NCBI GenBank assembly: GCA_029246865.1
Contig: JAQWMI010000017.1
Span: 1 to 61,125 of the forward strand
Length of the DNA: 61,125 nucleotides
Direction: 5' to 3'
Origin: Alphaproteobacteria bacterium
GTDB taxonomy: Bacteria; Pseudomonadota; Alphaproteobacteria; HIMB59
Within the stretch, counting starts at the first letter, position 1. Each line of letters opens with the position of its first letter. Positions 19,396-30,996 of the stretch are shown one piece after another. The notes beneath the pieces are model-generated. The model saw only the letters and a program-made list of their open reading frames with translations. It was not told where the DNA came from and made no database searches. The translations under genes were made by a program, and so were the position numbers.

Positions 19396-20631
19396 TTGAG
19401 AAGAGTAGTAGTTACTGGACTAGGGGCCATCTCGCCCTTGGGAAATGGAGTTGAAAATAATTGGAACTCACTTTTAGATAATAAAAGTGGGATAAAAAAA
19501 ATTACTAAATTCAATGTTGAAGGTTATCCATGTACGATTGCCGGAACAATCAACGATGACCTTATTGATGATAATATAGTACCATTAAGGGAACAGAGAA
19601 AAATAGATAGATTTATAACTTTAGGAATGATAGCTGCGGATGAAGCTTTCATTGACGCCAATTTTTCCCCAAATGAAGAAGAGGCAAATAGGTACGGAGT
19701 GATTATTGGCTCTGGTATTGGAGGACTCGATACAATTTATAAAAACTCTTCTATACTAGATAACCAAGGTATAAGAAAAATTTCACCTTTTTTTATTCCC
19801 TCTTCTTTAATTAATTTAACGTCAGGACAAGTCTCTATCAAATACGGTTTAAAAGGACCAAATAGTTCTCCCGTAACTGCTTGTGCCACAGGTACTCATG
19901 CTATAGGAGACTCGTTTACCCTTATTAAAAATAATAAAGCTGATCTAATGATTTGTGGGGGCTCTGAAGCTGCTGTTTGTAATCTCGGTATAGCGGGTTT
20001 TGCTGCCGCAAGAGCCTTGTGTGATACTTTTAATGATGAGCCTGAAGCAGGTTCTAGACCTTGGGATAAAAGAAGATCTGGGTTTGTTATGGGTGAAGGC
20101 GCTGGAGTTTTAGTTTTAGAAGAATATGAACATGCTAAAAAAAGAGGAGCAAAAATTTATGGAGAAATCAAAGGTTATGGACTATCAGGTGATGCTTATC
20201 ACATAACAAAGCCCTCTGAGGATGGTAATGGAGGTTATAGAGCTATGGAAATGGCAATTAAAGAGTCAAAACTGCCTTTAGAATCTATTCAATACGTAAA
20301 TGCTCATGGTACCTCAACTCCAGTTGGAGATTTAATAGAATTATCAGCTGTTGAAAGAATGTTTGAAAATAATAAAAATCTTTTCATGAGCTCAAACAAA
20401 TCTGCAATAGGCCATCTTTTGGGAGCGGCAGGTGCAGTTGAAGCTGTATTTACATTAAAAAGTCTTCAAAACTCTATTATTCCAGCAACATTAAATTTGG
20501 ATGATCCTGAGAGAGATACATTTATAGATCTTGTCCCCAAGAAACCAAAAGAAGCTAAAATTATAAACGCAATTTCAAACTCATTTGGTTTTGGTGGAAC
20601 AAATGCTAGCCTTGTTATGGGTTCTATTTAA
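19396..20631 (+). CDS. fabF: 3-oxoacyl-ACP synthase II (TTG start)
   Basis: RRVVVTGLGAISPLGNG; ACATGTHAIGDS; NSFGFGGTNAS. Confidence 0.97.
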   Translation: MRRVVVTGLGAISPLGNGVENNWNSLLDNKSGIKKITKFNVEGYPCTIAGTINDDLIDDNIVPLREQRKIDRFITLGMIAADEAFIDANFSPNEEEANRYGVIIGSGIGGLDTIYKNSSILDNQGIRKISPFFIPSSLINLTSGQVSIKYGLKGPNSSPVTACATGTHAIGDSFTLIKNNKADLMICGGSEAAVCNLGIAGFAAARALCDTFNDEPEAGSRPWDKRRSGFVMGEGAGVLVLEEYEHAKKRGAKIYGEIKGYGLSGDAYHITKPSEDGNGGYRAMEMAIKESKLPLESIQYVNAHGTSTPVGDLIELSAVERMFENNKNLFMSSNKSAIGHLLGAAGAVEAVFTLKSLQNSIIPATLNLDDPERDTFIDLVPKKPKEAKIINAISNSFGFGGTNASLVMGSI

Positions 20632-20685
20632 TTGAATTAATATCTCTTTATTTAAAAATATATTGGACTTATTATGATCTTTTAG

Positions 20686-21303
20686 ATGCTTAAACATAAA
20701 AATTTTTTAATAGTACTTTCCTCACCTTCGGGAGCGGGAAAAACCTCAATATCTAAACAGTTAATTAAGAATGATAAAAAAATAGCTTTATCTATCTCTT
20801 GCACTACTAGAACAATAAGAAAAGGTGAAAAAAATAAAAAGGACTATTTTTTTTTAAATGATCATGAGTTTAATGAAATGATAGATCAAAATAAACTTTT
20901 AGAATACGCGAATGTTTTTGGTAATTTTTATGGAACACCTAAAAGTGAAGTTCTCGCTATGACAAATAAAAATAAAGATGTTTTATTTGATATTGATTGG
21001 CAGGGCTTTCAACAGTTGAAGCAGAATGAATTTGATGTAGTGGGTATTTTTATATTACCTCCATCTAAAAAGGAGTTAGCGAGACGTCTAGATAATCGTG
21101 GACGAGATACAAAAGAAGAAGTAGTCAATAGGATGAAATTAGCACAAAGCGAAATCTCTCATTTTTTAGAATATGACTATATTGTCGTTAATGAAAACTT
21201 AGAAGAAAGTGTGAAAAAAATTTTAAGTATTATTGAGTCAGAAAGACATAAAAGAGATCGTATAATTAATTTAACTAAATTTATTGATAAGTTCAGGTTT
21301 TAG
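20686..21303 (+). CDS. gmk: guanylate kinase
   Basis: LSSPSGAGKTSISKQL; SCTTRTIRKGE; ends in TAG. Confidence 0.96.
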   Translation: MLKHKNFLIVLSSPSGAGKTSISKQLIKNDKKIALSISCTTRTIRKGEKNKKDYFFLNDHEFNEMIDQNKLLEYANVFGNFYGTPKSEVLAMTNKNKDVLFDIDWQGFQQLKQNEFDVVGIFILPPSKKELARRLDNRGRDTKEEVVNRMKLAQSEISHFLEYDYIVVNENLEESVKKILSIIESERHKRDRIINLTKFIDKFRF

Positions 21304-22038
21304 TTTTTTATACAAAAATACAAATTCATTAAGATTATATTCTTCTGCTCTCATATCTAAGTGGGTTAAATTATCTATATTAAATTTATGTTTTTTAAGG
21401 ATTGTAGATATTTTCTTTCTTTTATTAATAAATATCATTGATTTAAAATTTGTAAAAAGATTTATGTCTTTATATTCCAATAAAGATTGCTCTTTTTTTT
21501 TAAAAGTTAATACACTAGATTCAATTTTTGGTGAAGGTATAAAAGAATTTCTAGAAATATTAAATTCTTTTTTAATTTCATAAAAACATTTAATAAGACA
21601 ATTCAGATTATTAAGTTTACTTGATGTTAGTCTTTCTGCGAATTCTTTTTGAAACATCAGAACCATCATTTTAAAGTGACAATAATTATTAATCTTAACA
21701 AGTACCTGTGAAGATATATTGTAAGGAAGGTTAGATATGATAATACTATCAGGGTCATATACTGATAGATCCAAATTCATAATATCTTGATTAATAATTT
21801 CTACATATTTAATTTTTTTATATTTTTCATTAAGTGTAGATAAAAAATCACTATCAATTTCAATTAGTGTTAATTTTCGAATATGATCTTTTAATAAAAA
21901 ATCTGTTAAGTGACCAATGCCAGGACCAATTTCAATGATTTTTGTAATATTATTTGGAATTAAATTAAATATTTTTCTAGATATATTCTTATCAACTAAA
22001 AAATTTTGACCAAATTTTTTTTTTAATTTAACATGCAT
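21271..22038 (-). CDS. rsmA: 16S rRNA dimethyladenosine transferase
   Basis: KKFGQNFLVDKNISRKI; EIGPGIGHLT; SNLPYNISSQ. Confidence 0.96.
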   Translation of the reverse strand: MHVKLKKKFGQNFLVDKNISRKIFNLIPNNITKIIEIGPGIGHLTDFLLKDHIRKLTLIEIDSDFLSTLNEKYKKIKYVEIINQDIMNLDLSVYDPDSIIISNLPYNISSQVLVKINNYCHFKMMVLMFQKEFAERLTSSKLNNLNCLIKCFYEIKKEFNISRNSFIPSPKIESSVLTFKKKEQSLLEYKDINLFTNFKSMIFINKRKKISTILKKHKFNIDNLTHLDMRAEEYNLNEFVFLYKKLKPELINKFS

Positions 22039-22955
22039 TGTAAGAATGAAGAGTTATTTGATTTATTTTTAAATAAAATATCATTTGCTGTCCCATGGGT
22101 AGGAGAAAATCTATTATACGAAAGTCCTATTGTGTGATTAATTGATTGGATATTTAAAATTTTAAACGGAATTAAAGCTTGATCATGATAATAGGATATA
22201 AATAATTTTTTAGAGTCAATATTTTTAAAAGCACTATCAGCAGATAATGGACCATATAATTTTATAAGTTTTATTTCTTTATTAATTTTAATAATTACTT
22301 TTTTGATTATATTCTCTTCATCACCTAAAGTTCCATCCTCTCCAGCATGAGGATTTATTCCTAAAATGATTATCCTATTATAGTTAAATCCTTTTTTATT
22401 AATTATATGAATTATTTCTTTTATATCTTTATAGAAACTATTCGCATTAAACTTATCCAATATGTTTTTAAATTTTATATGTGTTGTAAGGGGAATTATT
22501 GAAAAACTCTCTCCTCTCATTAACATAAAAGTTTTTTTATAATTTATTTGACTTAAAAATTCTGTAACACCATTAAATTTATTTCCTTTTTTTATTATAG
22601 ATTTATCAATCGGCATTGTGATTAGGTCATAAGATTTATGCTTAGATAAATTATTACTTATGACAATTTGATTTAAAATCATATTTGGTTTGTCTACAGA
22701 TTTCGAACCTATATCAAATATAAATATATTTTTACTGTTAAAATTTTGATGGTCTTCTATACTAAAAATCTCAATAATACTCACTCTAAATTTAATTTTT
22801 TTAAAGTAATTTTTAATATTTTCAATATCTCCAACTAGTATTATTTTAATTTTTTTTTTTGTTAAATATTTGTAGCTTTTAGCAATTATTTCAATGTTAA
22901 TTGAGTTTAAATCACCAACAAATATTAACTTATTATTTAATGCTTTTGTGGACAT
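22023..22955 (-). CDS. pdxA: 4-hydroxythreonine-4-phosphate dehydrogenase
   Basis: MPIDKSIIKKGNKFNGVTEFL; GINPHAGEDGTLGDEE; GPLSADSAF; YHDQALIPFK. Confidence 0.95.
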   Translation of the reverse strand: MSTKALNNKLIFVGDLNSINIEIIAKSYKYLTKKKIKIILVGDIENIKNYFKKIKFRVSIIEIFSIEDHQNFNSKNIFIFDIGSKSVDKPNMILNQIVISNNLSKHKSYDLITMPIDKSIIKKGNKFNGVTEFLSQINYKKTFMLMRGESFSIIPLTTHIKFKNILDKFNANSFYKDIKEIIHIINKKGFNYNRIIILGINPHAGEDGTLGDEENIIKKVIIKINKEIKLIKLYGPLSADSAFKNIDSKKLFISYYHDQALIPFKILNIQSINHTIGLSYNRFSPTHGTANDILFKNKSNNSSFLQCMLN

Positions 22956-23598
22956 ATTCTATAAATTTCTCATTACCCTCTTTTAATAATATTACATTAG
23001 TTAAATTATAAACTTTTTCTTTTTTTAGTTTACTTAGACATACAAAACTATTTTCATCTATAAAAATTGAACTATTATTCATGTTAGTTATTATTTTTTT
23101 CTTTTGATCTGTTTTTAGCTCCTTAAAGTCTATTGTTTTGCTAATAACCTGACAGTTGGTATCGCTAAATATATTGATTTTACTTTTAAATAAATCATCA
23201 AGTTTTTTCACTCCATTTTTATCAATATGTAAGCTAATAAAATCTTTTTTAAGTATCTCATATCTTAGAAAATAACTTATAATATACTCAGAATAAATTT
23301 CCTTAAATTTTTGAACATCCTTTTGAATAATATCATTTGTAGCTTCAATAAAATTAGGATTATTATTAATTTGCTTATTAATAATTTTAATAATCATATA
23401 AAGGTTTTTGATACTTTTACTGTTTCCTATTTTAAGACCATAATAGTCTTGATGTAAATTTTGATAATTTTCTAAATCTAAGCTTGTAATTATAATTTCA
23501 TTTTTTTGAAATAAAATTTTATTAGCTAGTAAATTCTCAAAATTTAAGAATATAAATAAAAGTATAAAAATTATTTTTATTTTTCTAATTATATTCAA
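22933..23598 (-). CDS. SurA-slot periplasmic protein lacking a recognisable PPIase domain
   Basis: Signal-peptide-like N-terminus; located between lptD and pdxA as surA is; 221 aa. Confidence 0.5.
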   Translation of the reverse strand: MNIIRKIKIIFILLFIFLNFENLLANKILFQKNEIIITSLDLENYQNLHQDYYGLKIGNSKSIKNLYMIIKIINKQINNNPNFIEATNDIIQKDVQKFKEIYSEYIISYFLRYEILKKDFISLHIDKNGVKKLDDLFKSKINIFSDTNCQVISKTIDFKELKTDQKKKIITNMNNSSIFIDENSFVCLSKLKKEKVYNLTNVILLKEGNEKFIEYVHKSIK

Positions 23599-25736
23599 AA
23601 TAAATTATTTGCCTTTGTCTCTTTATCTAATCCACTTAAAAAATCTAATTCATAATTAATGCTCAATGTTTTATTTGGTTTTAATAATTTACCATCATTA
23701 TAGTTATCAATAGTGTAAGATAAACTAATTTTCGAACATTCGTCATAAAATTCTAATTCATAGCTTTGACTATACGCTTTATTCTTATCCTCTAAGTTGA
23801 TTTCAGTTTGATAATTAAAATTACTATTTTTATTAATTGTTCTTGTATAATTTGCAGTCATAAAATGACTAGAATTTGAATTAATATAAGAGTCATCACT
23901 GGTGAGATCTTTGTTAAAATTAAATATATTTTTATCATTTCTAAATTGATAACTTATGGAATCCTCTTTTAGGTCAAAAGTTTTTTTATCATGTCTTGAA
24001 TTATATCTAAGTTCGTTATTTTTTAATAAAACAGATAATTCTGTTAAGTGATCACTGAATTTAGTGTCTTGTTGAATATCTAGCATAAAATTTTTATTTT
24101 TTTCAAAGTTGTAAGATCTTCCATAATTTATATCTAAATTAAAATCACTACTTAGTTTATAGTTTTGCTCAAGTGCAAGTACTATTCTTGATCCACTTTC
24201 TTTTTTATCAGATCCAAAATATTTATTTTCTTGGAACAAATTATTGTAATTAAAAGATAGGGATTGGCTATTATCATTTAAATTTAAATTACTTCCTTTT
24301 GAGATATTGGTTAATATAATTTTAGCTCTAGGTTTGATTTTAGTATTATTTTTAACTTTTAAGACTCTATTAATTTCACTGGAAAAATATGAAGCTATTT
24401 GGTGTGAATTTCCTGATAAAATATTTGTATCTGCATTACCCTCTTCAATAATATAAAAACTATTATTTAATTTTAATTTATTAATTAAATTATAGTTGTT
24501 ATAAAAGTTGAAGTTTTTTTGAAAAGAATTTATTAAGTTTGTTCTAAATATTTTCATCGGAAGATTGTTTGATGAGGTATTTCTTGAAACTAATTCAATT
24601 TTAATATCGTTATTTAAAATTAAATTATTTTTGAAATCAATATAATTGATATATCTAACAGACGGTAATTCATAAGGATTACTCTTATTTATATTTGTGT
24701 TTAAAGCTTTTGATCCAGATATCTTTGTGGCTAATAGATCATTTTGATTAATAAAATTGTATGTGTTTAAAGTAATATCTGAGTCTAAATTTGCTGCCTT
24801 TGAGCTATTATCACTTTTATACTTTGATATATTGGAGGTATAATTTAAGTTAATATCCACATTATTATTTTTATTTAAATTCAAATTTGCTTCTGCATCA
24901 AAGGAATAGCCTTTGTCAACTTGACCTTGACTCCTTCTGTCATAAAAATTACTTAATGATAGTTTAATGTCTCCTTCTTTTATTTTATGACGAAATTCAA
25001 GTTCGTTCTCAAAATACTTAGTAAGGCTTTGCTCCAAGTAAATTATTGGAGTAATTTTAATATCAGTTTGAGCACTAATTGGTAAATAGTATGGGATGGC
25101 TATATTCCCTCCCAAAACTTCATTTGTTAATTGCGTGGTGGGAGTCAGAAATCCTTTTTGTCTTGGAGCCTTAGTGCCGTAATGTGAAAAATAAGGCATA
25201 TAAAAAATTTTTTTATCAGCCACCTGTAAAAATGTACTAAAGTGTTCAAAGAAATCCTCATCAATACTATATTTTGTTTTTTCAACTTTTAATGACCATG
25301 TAGGGCAATTAAAAAATCCCTCCAAATCACAGGGAGTAAAAAAACTATCTTGGAAGATTATTTTTTCATCTTTTTTCTGTATAATTTTAGAGTTAATTTT
25401 TAAATTTTTGTTAAATATGTAATTGACATTTTCAGCTGAACCTTCATTGAAGTTTAAATCGGCCTTTAATTTATTACCTTTCATTATATCACCAGCATAA
25501 TTCAAATAAAAATTACCTTTTATATCAATAGTTTTATTATTAATATCTACTTTACCACTATCGGTTTTTATAGAAGTTGTGTGATAATTAATTAAAGAGT
25601 TTTTTCCTAAGCTAATAATATTTGTTTTTTTATCATAATTTATGTTATTTGAATTCACATAAACTTCATTTGTAATTTCTTTCGCTATTATATTCCAACT
25701 AATCAATATTATTAAAATTAAAAAAATCTTATTCAT
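23595..25736 (-). CDS. lptD: LPS assembly outer membrane protein LptD
   Basis: Signal peptide, OstA-like N-domain, CPTWSLKV, PYFSHYGTKAPRQKGFLTPT; beta-barrel; adjacent to lptG/lptF. Confidence 0.93.
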   Translation of the reverse strand: MNKIFLILIILISWNIIAKEITNEVYVNSNNINYDKKTNIISLGKNSLINYHTTSIKTDSGKVDINNKTIDIKGNFYLNYAGDIMKGNKLKADLNFNEGSAENVNYIFNKNLKINSKIIQKKDEKIIFQDSFFTPCDLEGFFNCPTWSLKVEKTKYSIDEDFFEHFSTFLQVADKKIFYMPYFSHYGTKAPRQKGFLTPTTQLTNEVLGGNIAIPYYLPISAQTDIKITPIIYLEQSLTKYFENELEFRHKIKEGDIKLSLSNFYDRRSQGQVDKGYSFDAEANLNLNKNNNVDINLNYTSNISKYKSDNSSKAANLDSDITLNTYNFINQNDLLATKISGSKALNTNINKSNPYELPSVRYINYIDFKNNLILNNDIKIELVSRNTSSNNLPMKIFRTNLINSFQKNFNFYNNYNLINKLKLNNSFYIIEEGNADTNILSGNSHQIASYFSSEINRVLKVKNNTKIKPRAKIILTNISKGSNLNLNDNSQSLSFNYNNLFQENKYFGSDKKESGSRIVLALEQNYKLSSDFNLDINYGRSYNFEKNKNFMLDIQQDTKFSDHLTELSVLLKNNELRYNSRHDKKTFDLKEDSISYQFRNDKNIFNFNKDLTSDDSYINSNSSHFMTANYTRTINKNSNFNYQTEINLEDKNKAYSQSYELEFYDECSKISLSYTIDNYNDGKLLKPNKTLSINYELDFLSGLDKETKANNLF

Positions 25737-26691
25737 TTGCTAAATTTTTATATAGATAAAAAGTAAAAGTTAATAGAACAGATATTTGAAAAAGATTATT
25801 ATAATTTTCTAAATAAGTTTGTGAAGTCACAAATGAGTAAGTAAATAATATTATAGCTATAGAGGTATATTTTAGAACACTGGCATTTTTCTGTATTCCT
25901 TTTTTCGATATAAATACCGAAAAATAAGTGAATAATATTATAATTAATATTATCTTTTTGAATAAACTCTCTGTTTTTATACTTGTATTTTTATTATTTA
26001 TATTAATTTTCTCAGAGTTATCATAAAAATATTCGCCAAATTGGACTAATGATATTTTATAATCTTTACCTAGATCTGATATGGATTCCCCCGTTATAAT
26101 TTTTGGATTCTTCATTACGATTTTGTCGTTAAAAATTTCGTTATCATTGGAATATAAAGAATTAAAAAAAATATCATTTTTAAATTTATATACACTAACT
26201 CCCTCAATACTTTGTGAAATTATATTTAAACCATCTAGTCTTGTTATAGTTAGTTGATCTTCATCAAATTGAAAAAATACTTTTTGAATATTCTCATTAT
26301 TTGATGATTTTTTAAGAAAGTTTTCTTTAAGACTTGTTATTTTATTGGTGAAATGAGATTTATTAATCTCTAAATATGAAAATGATATTATAGACAAAGA
26401 TAATATTAATATCAGTTTTTTAAAGCTTAAATAGTGTCTGATAATTATTAACTCATTTGTTTTTTTGATATTATTCCAAAATAGAATAACACTCATAACA
26501 AAAACTATAGTTGGAATTGTGAACAGAAGTTCTAAGGTATTAATTAGTCCTAATACTAAATTACCCATAAGGTCATATGTATTCCCCATTAATTCTATTA
26601 TAGAAAATATATAGAGTACCGAGGAGAGTATTACTGTACTTAATATAATAGAATTAAATAATTTGATAATTATAAATTTATAAAGAAGCAT
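25729..26691 (-). CDS. lptG: LPS export ABC permease LptG
   Basis: YjgP/YjgQ-type topology; located between lptD and lptF. Confidence 0.85.
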   Translation of the reverse strand: MLLYKFIIIKLFNSIILSTVILSSVLYIFSIIELMGNTYDLMGNLVLGLINTLELLFTIPTIVFVMSVILFWNNIKKTNELIIIRHYLSFKKLILILSLSIISFSYLEINKSHFTNKITSLKENFLKKSSNNENIQKVFFQFDEDQLTITRLDGLNIISQSIEGVSVYKFKNDIFFNSLYSNDNEIFNDKIVMKNPKIITGESISDLGKDYKISLVQFGEYFYDNSEKININNKNTSIKTESLFKKIILIIILFTYFSVFISKKGIQKNASVLKYTSIAIILFTYSFVTSQTYLENYNNLFQISVLLTFTFYLYKNLANE

Positions 26692-27709
26692 ACTTTTTTC
26701 TAAATATTAAAGTTGTAAGTATGACTATCAATATATTGCTTATATAATACAATTCTGCACTTAGTAGTTCAGAGAGAAATAAGTTTGTCATAAGTGACAT
26801 ATAGGTAAAACTAAGTAATATAAATATCAAATTGTGAGAATAGGTTTTTATTAAATTTTTGGATTTACTACTAATTGTTATAATTTTTGATGATAGATAT
26901 AGGATAAATATTAGCAATAATAAATCTAATATTTTCCTATGTGCCGATTTCTGAAAAAAAACATTTTCACTTTTAATTAATTCAAAAAAATTATAATTTT
27001 CTTTATCAAACGATATTTTATTAAGGTTACTATTTACTATTCTATACTCTAATTTGTCAAAATCTGTATAGCTTTTCTCATTTTTTGAAGAGACTATTCT
27101 CTGACCATTTATAAATGTAAAAAGTAATTCTTTTTCTAATTGTATGTATTGAACTTCTTTAGCTTTTATTAATACATTCTCATCAATTAAGAAAGTTATA
27201 ACATTTTCAAGTGCTAAATCTTCAGGATTTTTATTTTCATAAATTAAATTTAATTTGTTCTTTATATATATTTCATTTCCACTGTCATTAATTTTAAATT
27301 GGTTTCTTAATTCTATTTCCTCAAACTTATATTTGTTGTATGCCTTAACTGAAATAATTTCGGTATTAATAATATAGAATACTAATATCAAGCTGTAGGT
27401 AATTATAATTAAAATTATCAAACTATTTTTAGATAAATAAAGGTTAAAAATATTTATTTCATTTGTTTGATTTAGTTGATAATTGAAAAAGCAACTTGCG
27501 ATAAATACTATAATTGGAAGTATTGTACTAAGTGCATTTGGTAATAAGTATGAACTTAATAGAGCAACTTTACCAAATTGCACACTAAAAGATTGACCCA
27601 AATCTAAATATCTAACAATTTGGGCAAGCCATATGATCAATAAAAATACTACTAGCATTAAAAGTATGTACTTTACATAACTTATTGTTAGATATAATTT
27701 AAGTTTCAT
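26678..27709 (-). CDS. lptF: LPS export ABC permease LptF
   Basis: YjgP/YjgQ-type topology; QLNQTNEINIFNLYLSKNSL; located upstream of lptG. Confidence 0.87.
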   Translation of the reverse strand: MKLKLYLTISYVKYILLMLVVFLLIIWLAQIVRYLDLGQSFSVQFGKVALLSSYLLPNALSTILPIIVFIASCFFNYQLNQTNEINIFNLYLSKNSLIILIIITYSLILVFYIINTEIISVKAYNKYKFEEIELRNQFKINDSGNEIYIKNKLNLIYENKNPEDLALENVITFLIDENVLIKAKEVQYIQLEKELLFTFINGQRIVSSKNEKSYTDFDKLEYRIVNSNLNKISFDKENYNFFELIKSENVFFQKSAHRKILDLLLLIFILYLSSKIITISSKSKNLIKTYSHNLIFILLSFTYMSLMTNLFLSELLSAELYYISNILIVILTTLIFRKKYASL

Positions 27710-27711
27710 TA

Positions 27712-29100
27712 ATGGTTAGCATTTTCAAAAGCACGGATAATTCCAATTCTAATATAATTCTTTTTGCTAAAATAAACATTGAAAATAGTAAAAAATCTCA
27801 TTTAAAGCCTTTTAAAATTAATAATGAGATCATATTCAATTATTTCATAAAAACTAAAAACTCTGGAATTGAAGTCTCTATATATCTCAAAAACTCTCCG
27901 GGTCGTCTCCATTCAAACTATATTGGTGCGTTTATTTTTGATTTCTCTCAAAAGATGTCTTTTTCTAAAATTTCAATTCAGACAAAATCTAAAGAGGTTG
28001 AAGACTTTATTAATTTTGGTTTTATCAGAAAAGATTTTATTTTTAATAAATACCTTTCTAAAGCCAAATCTAGCAGGTTCAAATTACAAGGTAGGCTTTC
28101 TAATTACTCAAATGCATTAAATAAATCAATCCTAATGCTCAAAAATTTAGTTTCTGAGCCTTCTAATATTCTTTATCCAGAAAGTTATGCCAATTTTATT
28201 AAAGACAACTTATCAAAAAAACTATCCATTAAAATTCTTAATAAAAAAGATATTACAAAAATAGGTTTAAATTGTATTTTAGCCGTTAATCAAGGTAGTC
28301 AAAAGGACCCAAGAGTTGTAACTTTTGGCCCTAATAATCCCAAAGTAAAAGAAGTTGATGTTCTATTCGTGGGAAAAGGTGTTTGTTTTGATACAGGAGG
28401 CATCTCAATCAAGCCTTCAAATGGTATGGAAGAAATGAAGTGGGATATGGGAGGATCGGCTGTAGTCACGGCTTTGATGAATTTATTAAGCTCCACAAAC
28501 CCTGATTTTACTTATGCGGGTATTATAGGATTAGTTGAAAATATGCCTAGTGGTACTGCTTATAAGCCAGGTGATATTATAAAATCATACAAAGGCATCA
28601 ATGTTGAGGTCTTAAATACTGATGCTGAAGGAAGATTAGTGCTCGCAGATTGCATTACTTATGGATCAGAGTTATACAAGCCAAAATTAATCATAGATTT
28701 CGCAACTCTGACTGGAGCAATACTTATAGCTCTTGGGCAAAATTATGCAGGTTTGTTTTCTAATGATGATGATTTATCTGATCAACTTTATAAAAGTGGT
28801 ATTAATACAAATGAAAAAGTATGGAGAATGCCTATGGACTCTGATTTTGATAAAATGATGAGCTCGCAATTCGTTGATCTAAAAAATATATCGAGCGGAA
28901 GATACGCAGGAGCTACTACTGCAGCTCAGTTTATTCAAAGATTTGTTCCTCCTAAAACAAAGTGGGCTCATCTTGATATTGCAGGAACTACATGGAAAAA
29001 CCAAGGAGATATATTTAACAGACCTGGAGCCACAGGTTTTGGATTGCTTTTAATGGCAGATTTTGTATACAACTACTTTGAAAATAAAAAGGGTAAATAA
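27712..29100 (+). CDS. pepA: leucyl aminopeptidase (M17)
   Basis: [31 protein letters not shown]. Confidence 0.96.
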   Translation: MVSIFKSTDNSNSNIILFAKINIENSKKSHLKPFKINNEIIFNYFIKTKNSGIEVSIYLKNSPGRLHSNYIGAFIFDFSQKMSFSKISIQTKSKEVEDFINFGFIRKDFIFNKYLSKAKSSRFKLQGRLSNYSNALNKSILMLKNLVSEPSNILYPESYANFIKDNLSKKLSIKILNKKDITKIGLNCILAVNQGSQKDPRVVTFGPNNPKVKEVDVLFVGKGVCFDTGGISIKPSNGMEEMKWDMGGSAVVTALMNLLSSTNPDFTYAGIIGLVENMPSGTAYKPGDIIKSYKGINVEVLNTDAEGRLVLADCITYGSELYKPKLIIDFATLTGAILIALGQNYAGLFSNDDDLSDQLYKSGINTNEKVWRMPMDSDFDKMMSSQFVDLKNISSGRYAGATTAAQFIQRFVPPKTKWAHLDIAGTTWKNQGDIFNRPGATGFGLLLMADFVYNYFENKKGK

Positions 29101-29102
29101 AA

Positions 29103-29516
29103 ATGGAAAGAACATTCTCAATCATTAAACCTGATGCAGTAAAAAGAAATTTATCAGGACATATTAATCAAATAATAGAAAAAAATAATCTTAAAATTAT
29201 AGCCTCGAAGACTCATCATCTAAGTAAAAAAGAAGCTGAAGCCTTTTACGGAGTTCATAAAGAAAGACCATTTTTTAATAGTCTGGTTGAATTTATGACT
29301 TCAGGACCAGTTCAGGTCCAAGTGCTAGAAGGCGAAAATGCAGTATCAAGTTATAGAGATATAATGGGAGCTACTAATCCTGAGGAAGCTGCAGACGATA
29401 CCATTAGAAAACTTTTTGCTGAGTCGATTGAAGCTAATTCGGTTCACGGTAGTGATTCAAGTGAAAATGCATCTATTGAAATTGCTTTTTTCTTTAGTGG
29501 CTCAGAGCTTATCTAA
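29103..29516 (+). CDS. ndk: nucleoside diphosphate kinase
   Basis: [28 protein letters not shown]. Confidence 0.97.
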   Translation: MERTFSIIKPDAVKRNLSGHINQIIEKNNLKIIASKTHHLSKKEAEAFYGVHKERPFFNSLVEFMTSGPVQVQVLEGENAVSSYRDIMGATNPEEAADDTIRKLFAESIEANSVHGSDSSENASIEIAFFFSGSELI

Positions 29517-30062
29517 AACTATACAAATTTTTATTAAGGCCTTATAAACATTTTCATATTCCAATTTTTTATGGGCCTTAATTAACAATTCCTCATTTAA
29601 ATTATTGATCTTTTTTGATTTTTGAAAAAGTATTTTACCGTCATCTATTGATTCATTTACCAGATGGATTGTAAACCCATATAAATTTTCATTATTTATT
29701 AGCATTCTTTTATGTGTCATGAGGCCTTTATAATTTGGGAGTAAAGAAGGATGCAGATTAATTGTTTTATATTTTTGAAATATACCACTTGGAATTTTTT
29801 TCATGTATCCAATAGAAAATATTAAATCTGTATTAGTAAAGTTAATAGAATTTAAATTTTTAACATCTTCATAAATTTTAATTTTTTGATTAACTTTTTT
29901 AGCTATATTTTTTATTTCATCTCTTACTTTATTGTTGCTTATTATTACAGAAGGTAAAAATTTTCTTTTTTTATCTTTTTTTAGATTAGTGAGAACTTGA
30001 AATAAATTAGTTCCGTAACCTGAAATGAGAAAACATACTTTTATTTTATTTAATTGATCCAA
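29502..30062 (-). CDS. purN: phosphoribosylglycinamide formyltransferase
   Basis: [50 protein letters not shown]. Confidence 0.94.
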   Translation of the reverse strand: MDQLNKIKVCFLISGYGTNLFQVLTNLKKDKKRKFLPSVIISNNKVRDEIKNIAKKVNQKIKIYEDVKNLNSINFTNTDLIFSIGYMKKIPSGIFQKYKTINLHPSLLPNYKGLMTHKRMLINNENLYGFTIHLVNESIDDGKILFQKSKKINNLNEELLIKAHKKLEYENVYKALIKICIVLDKL

Positions 30063-30090
30063 GTAATTTAAAATTCTTTCTTTTCAAGAA

Positions 30091-30996
30091 TTATTTAGAT
30101 GCTTTCTTGTCAACAATAATTGTGAAACCAAATCCACAATTAAAAACTTCAGATATTTCATTATTAGTCATTTTTGTATATTTTTTTATGAATTCATATT
30201 CCTTAGGAAGTTTATTAATTACTAAATCAAATTTAGTTTTAGAGGGTAGAGTCCTCTTAAAATTAGCTATGAGTCCACCACCAGTAATATGCGCCATAGA
30301 TTTAATTTGAGTAATATCTTTAGTGCTAAGATGTCTATGGTATAATTCTGTCGGCCTCATTAGAAAAGACGAAAGTCTCTCTTTTCCTATAAAACTTTTA
30401 TCAGGCTTAATTTTATTATCCTTAATAATTTTTCTTATTAATGAGTAACCGTTTGAATGGAATCCATTGGATTTAATACCAATAATTAGATCATTTTTTT
30501 TAATTCTATGCTTTTTAGTTTTTCCTTTAAGAGCAACCAAGAAACCAGCTAAATCGAAATGGTTTCCAACATATAGTGAAGGCATTTCTGCAGTTTCCCC
30601 ACCTATAAGGGCACAATTAATTTTCTTACATGCCTCCGTAATACTCTTTAAAATTTGTAAATACTGGGTGTCTTTTACAGATCCACATGAATAATAATCC
30701 AAGAAAAATAAAGGTTTACCATTATTGCAGAGTATATCATTGGAGCACATTGCTACGAGGTCTTGCCCAATCCCCTTATAATTTTTAAATTCTGCAGAAA
30801 GAATGGACTTAGTACCTACGCCATCAGTTGCAGCGCATAAGGTTACATCTTTATTGACTTTATACTCAGCACTAAAGCCTAACTTACTGCCTAAAACATT
30901 TCGATTATGAGATGTTTTTATAAAATTTATTGCTTTTTTTATTAAATTATCAGTTTTTACTACATCTACGCCAGATTTTTTATATAGTTTGCTCAA
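30091..30996 (-). CDS. purM: phosphoribosylformylglycinamidine cyclo-ligase (TTG start)
   Basis: LYKKSGVDV; ATDGVGTKSILSAEF; ALIGGETAEMPSLY; MAHITGGGL. Confidence 0.96.
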   Translation of the reverse strand: MSKLYKKSGVDVVKTDNLIKKAINFIKTSHNRNVLGSKLGFSAEYKVNKDVTLCAATDGVGTKSILSAEFKNYKGIGQDLVAMCSNDILCNNGKPLFFLDYYSCGSVKDTQYLQILKSITEACKKINCALIGGETAEMPSLYVGNHFDLAGFLVALKGKTKKHRIKKNDLIIGIKSNGFHSNGYSLIRKIIKDNKIKPDKSFIGKERLSSFLMRPTELYHRHLSTKDITQIKSMAHITGGGLIANFKRTLPSKTKFDLVINKLPKEYEFIKKYTKMTNNEISEVFNCGFGFTIIVDKKASK

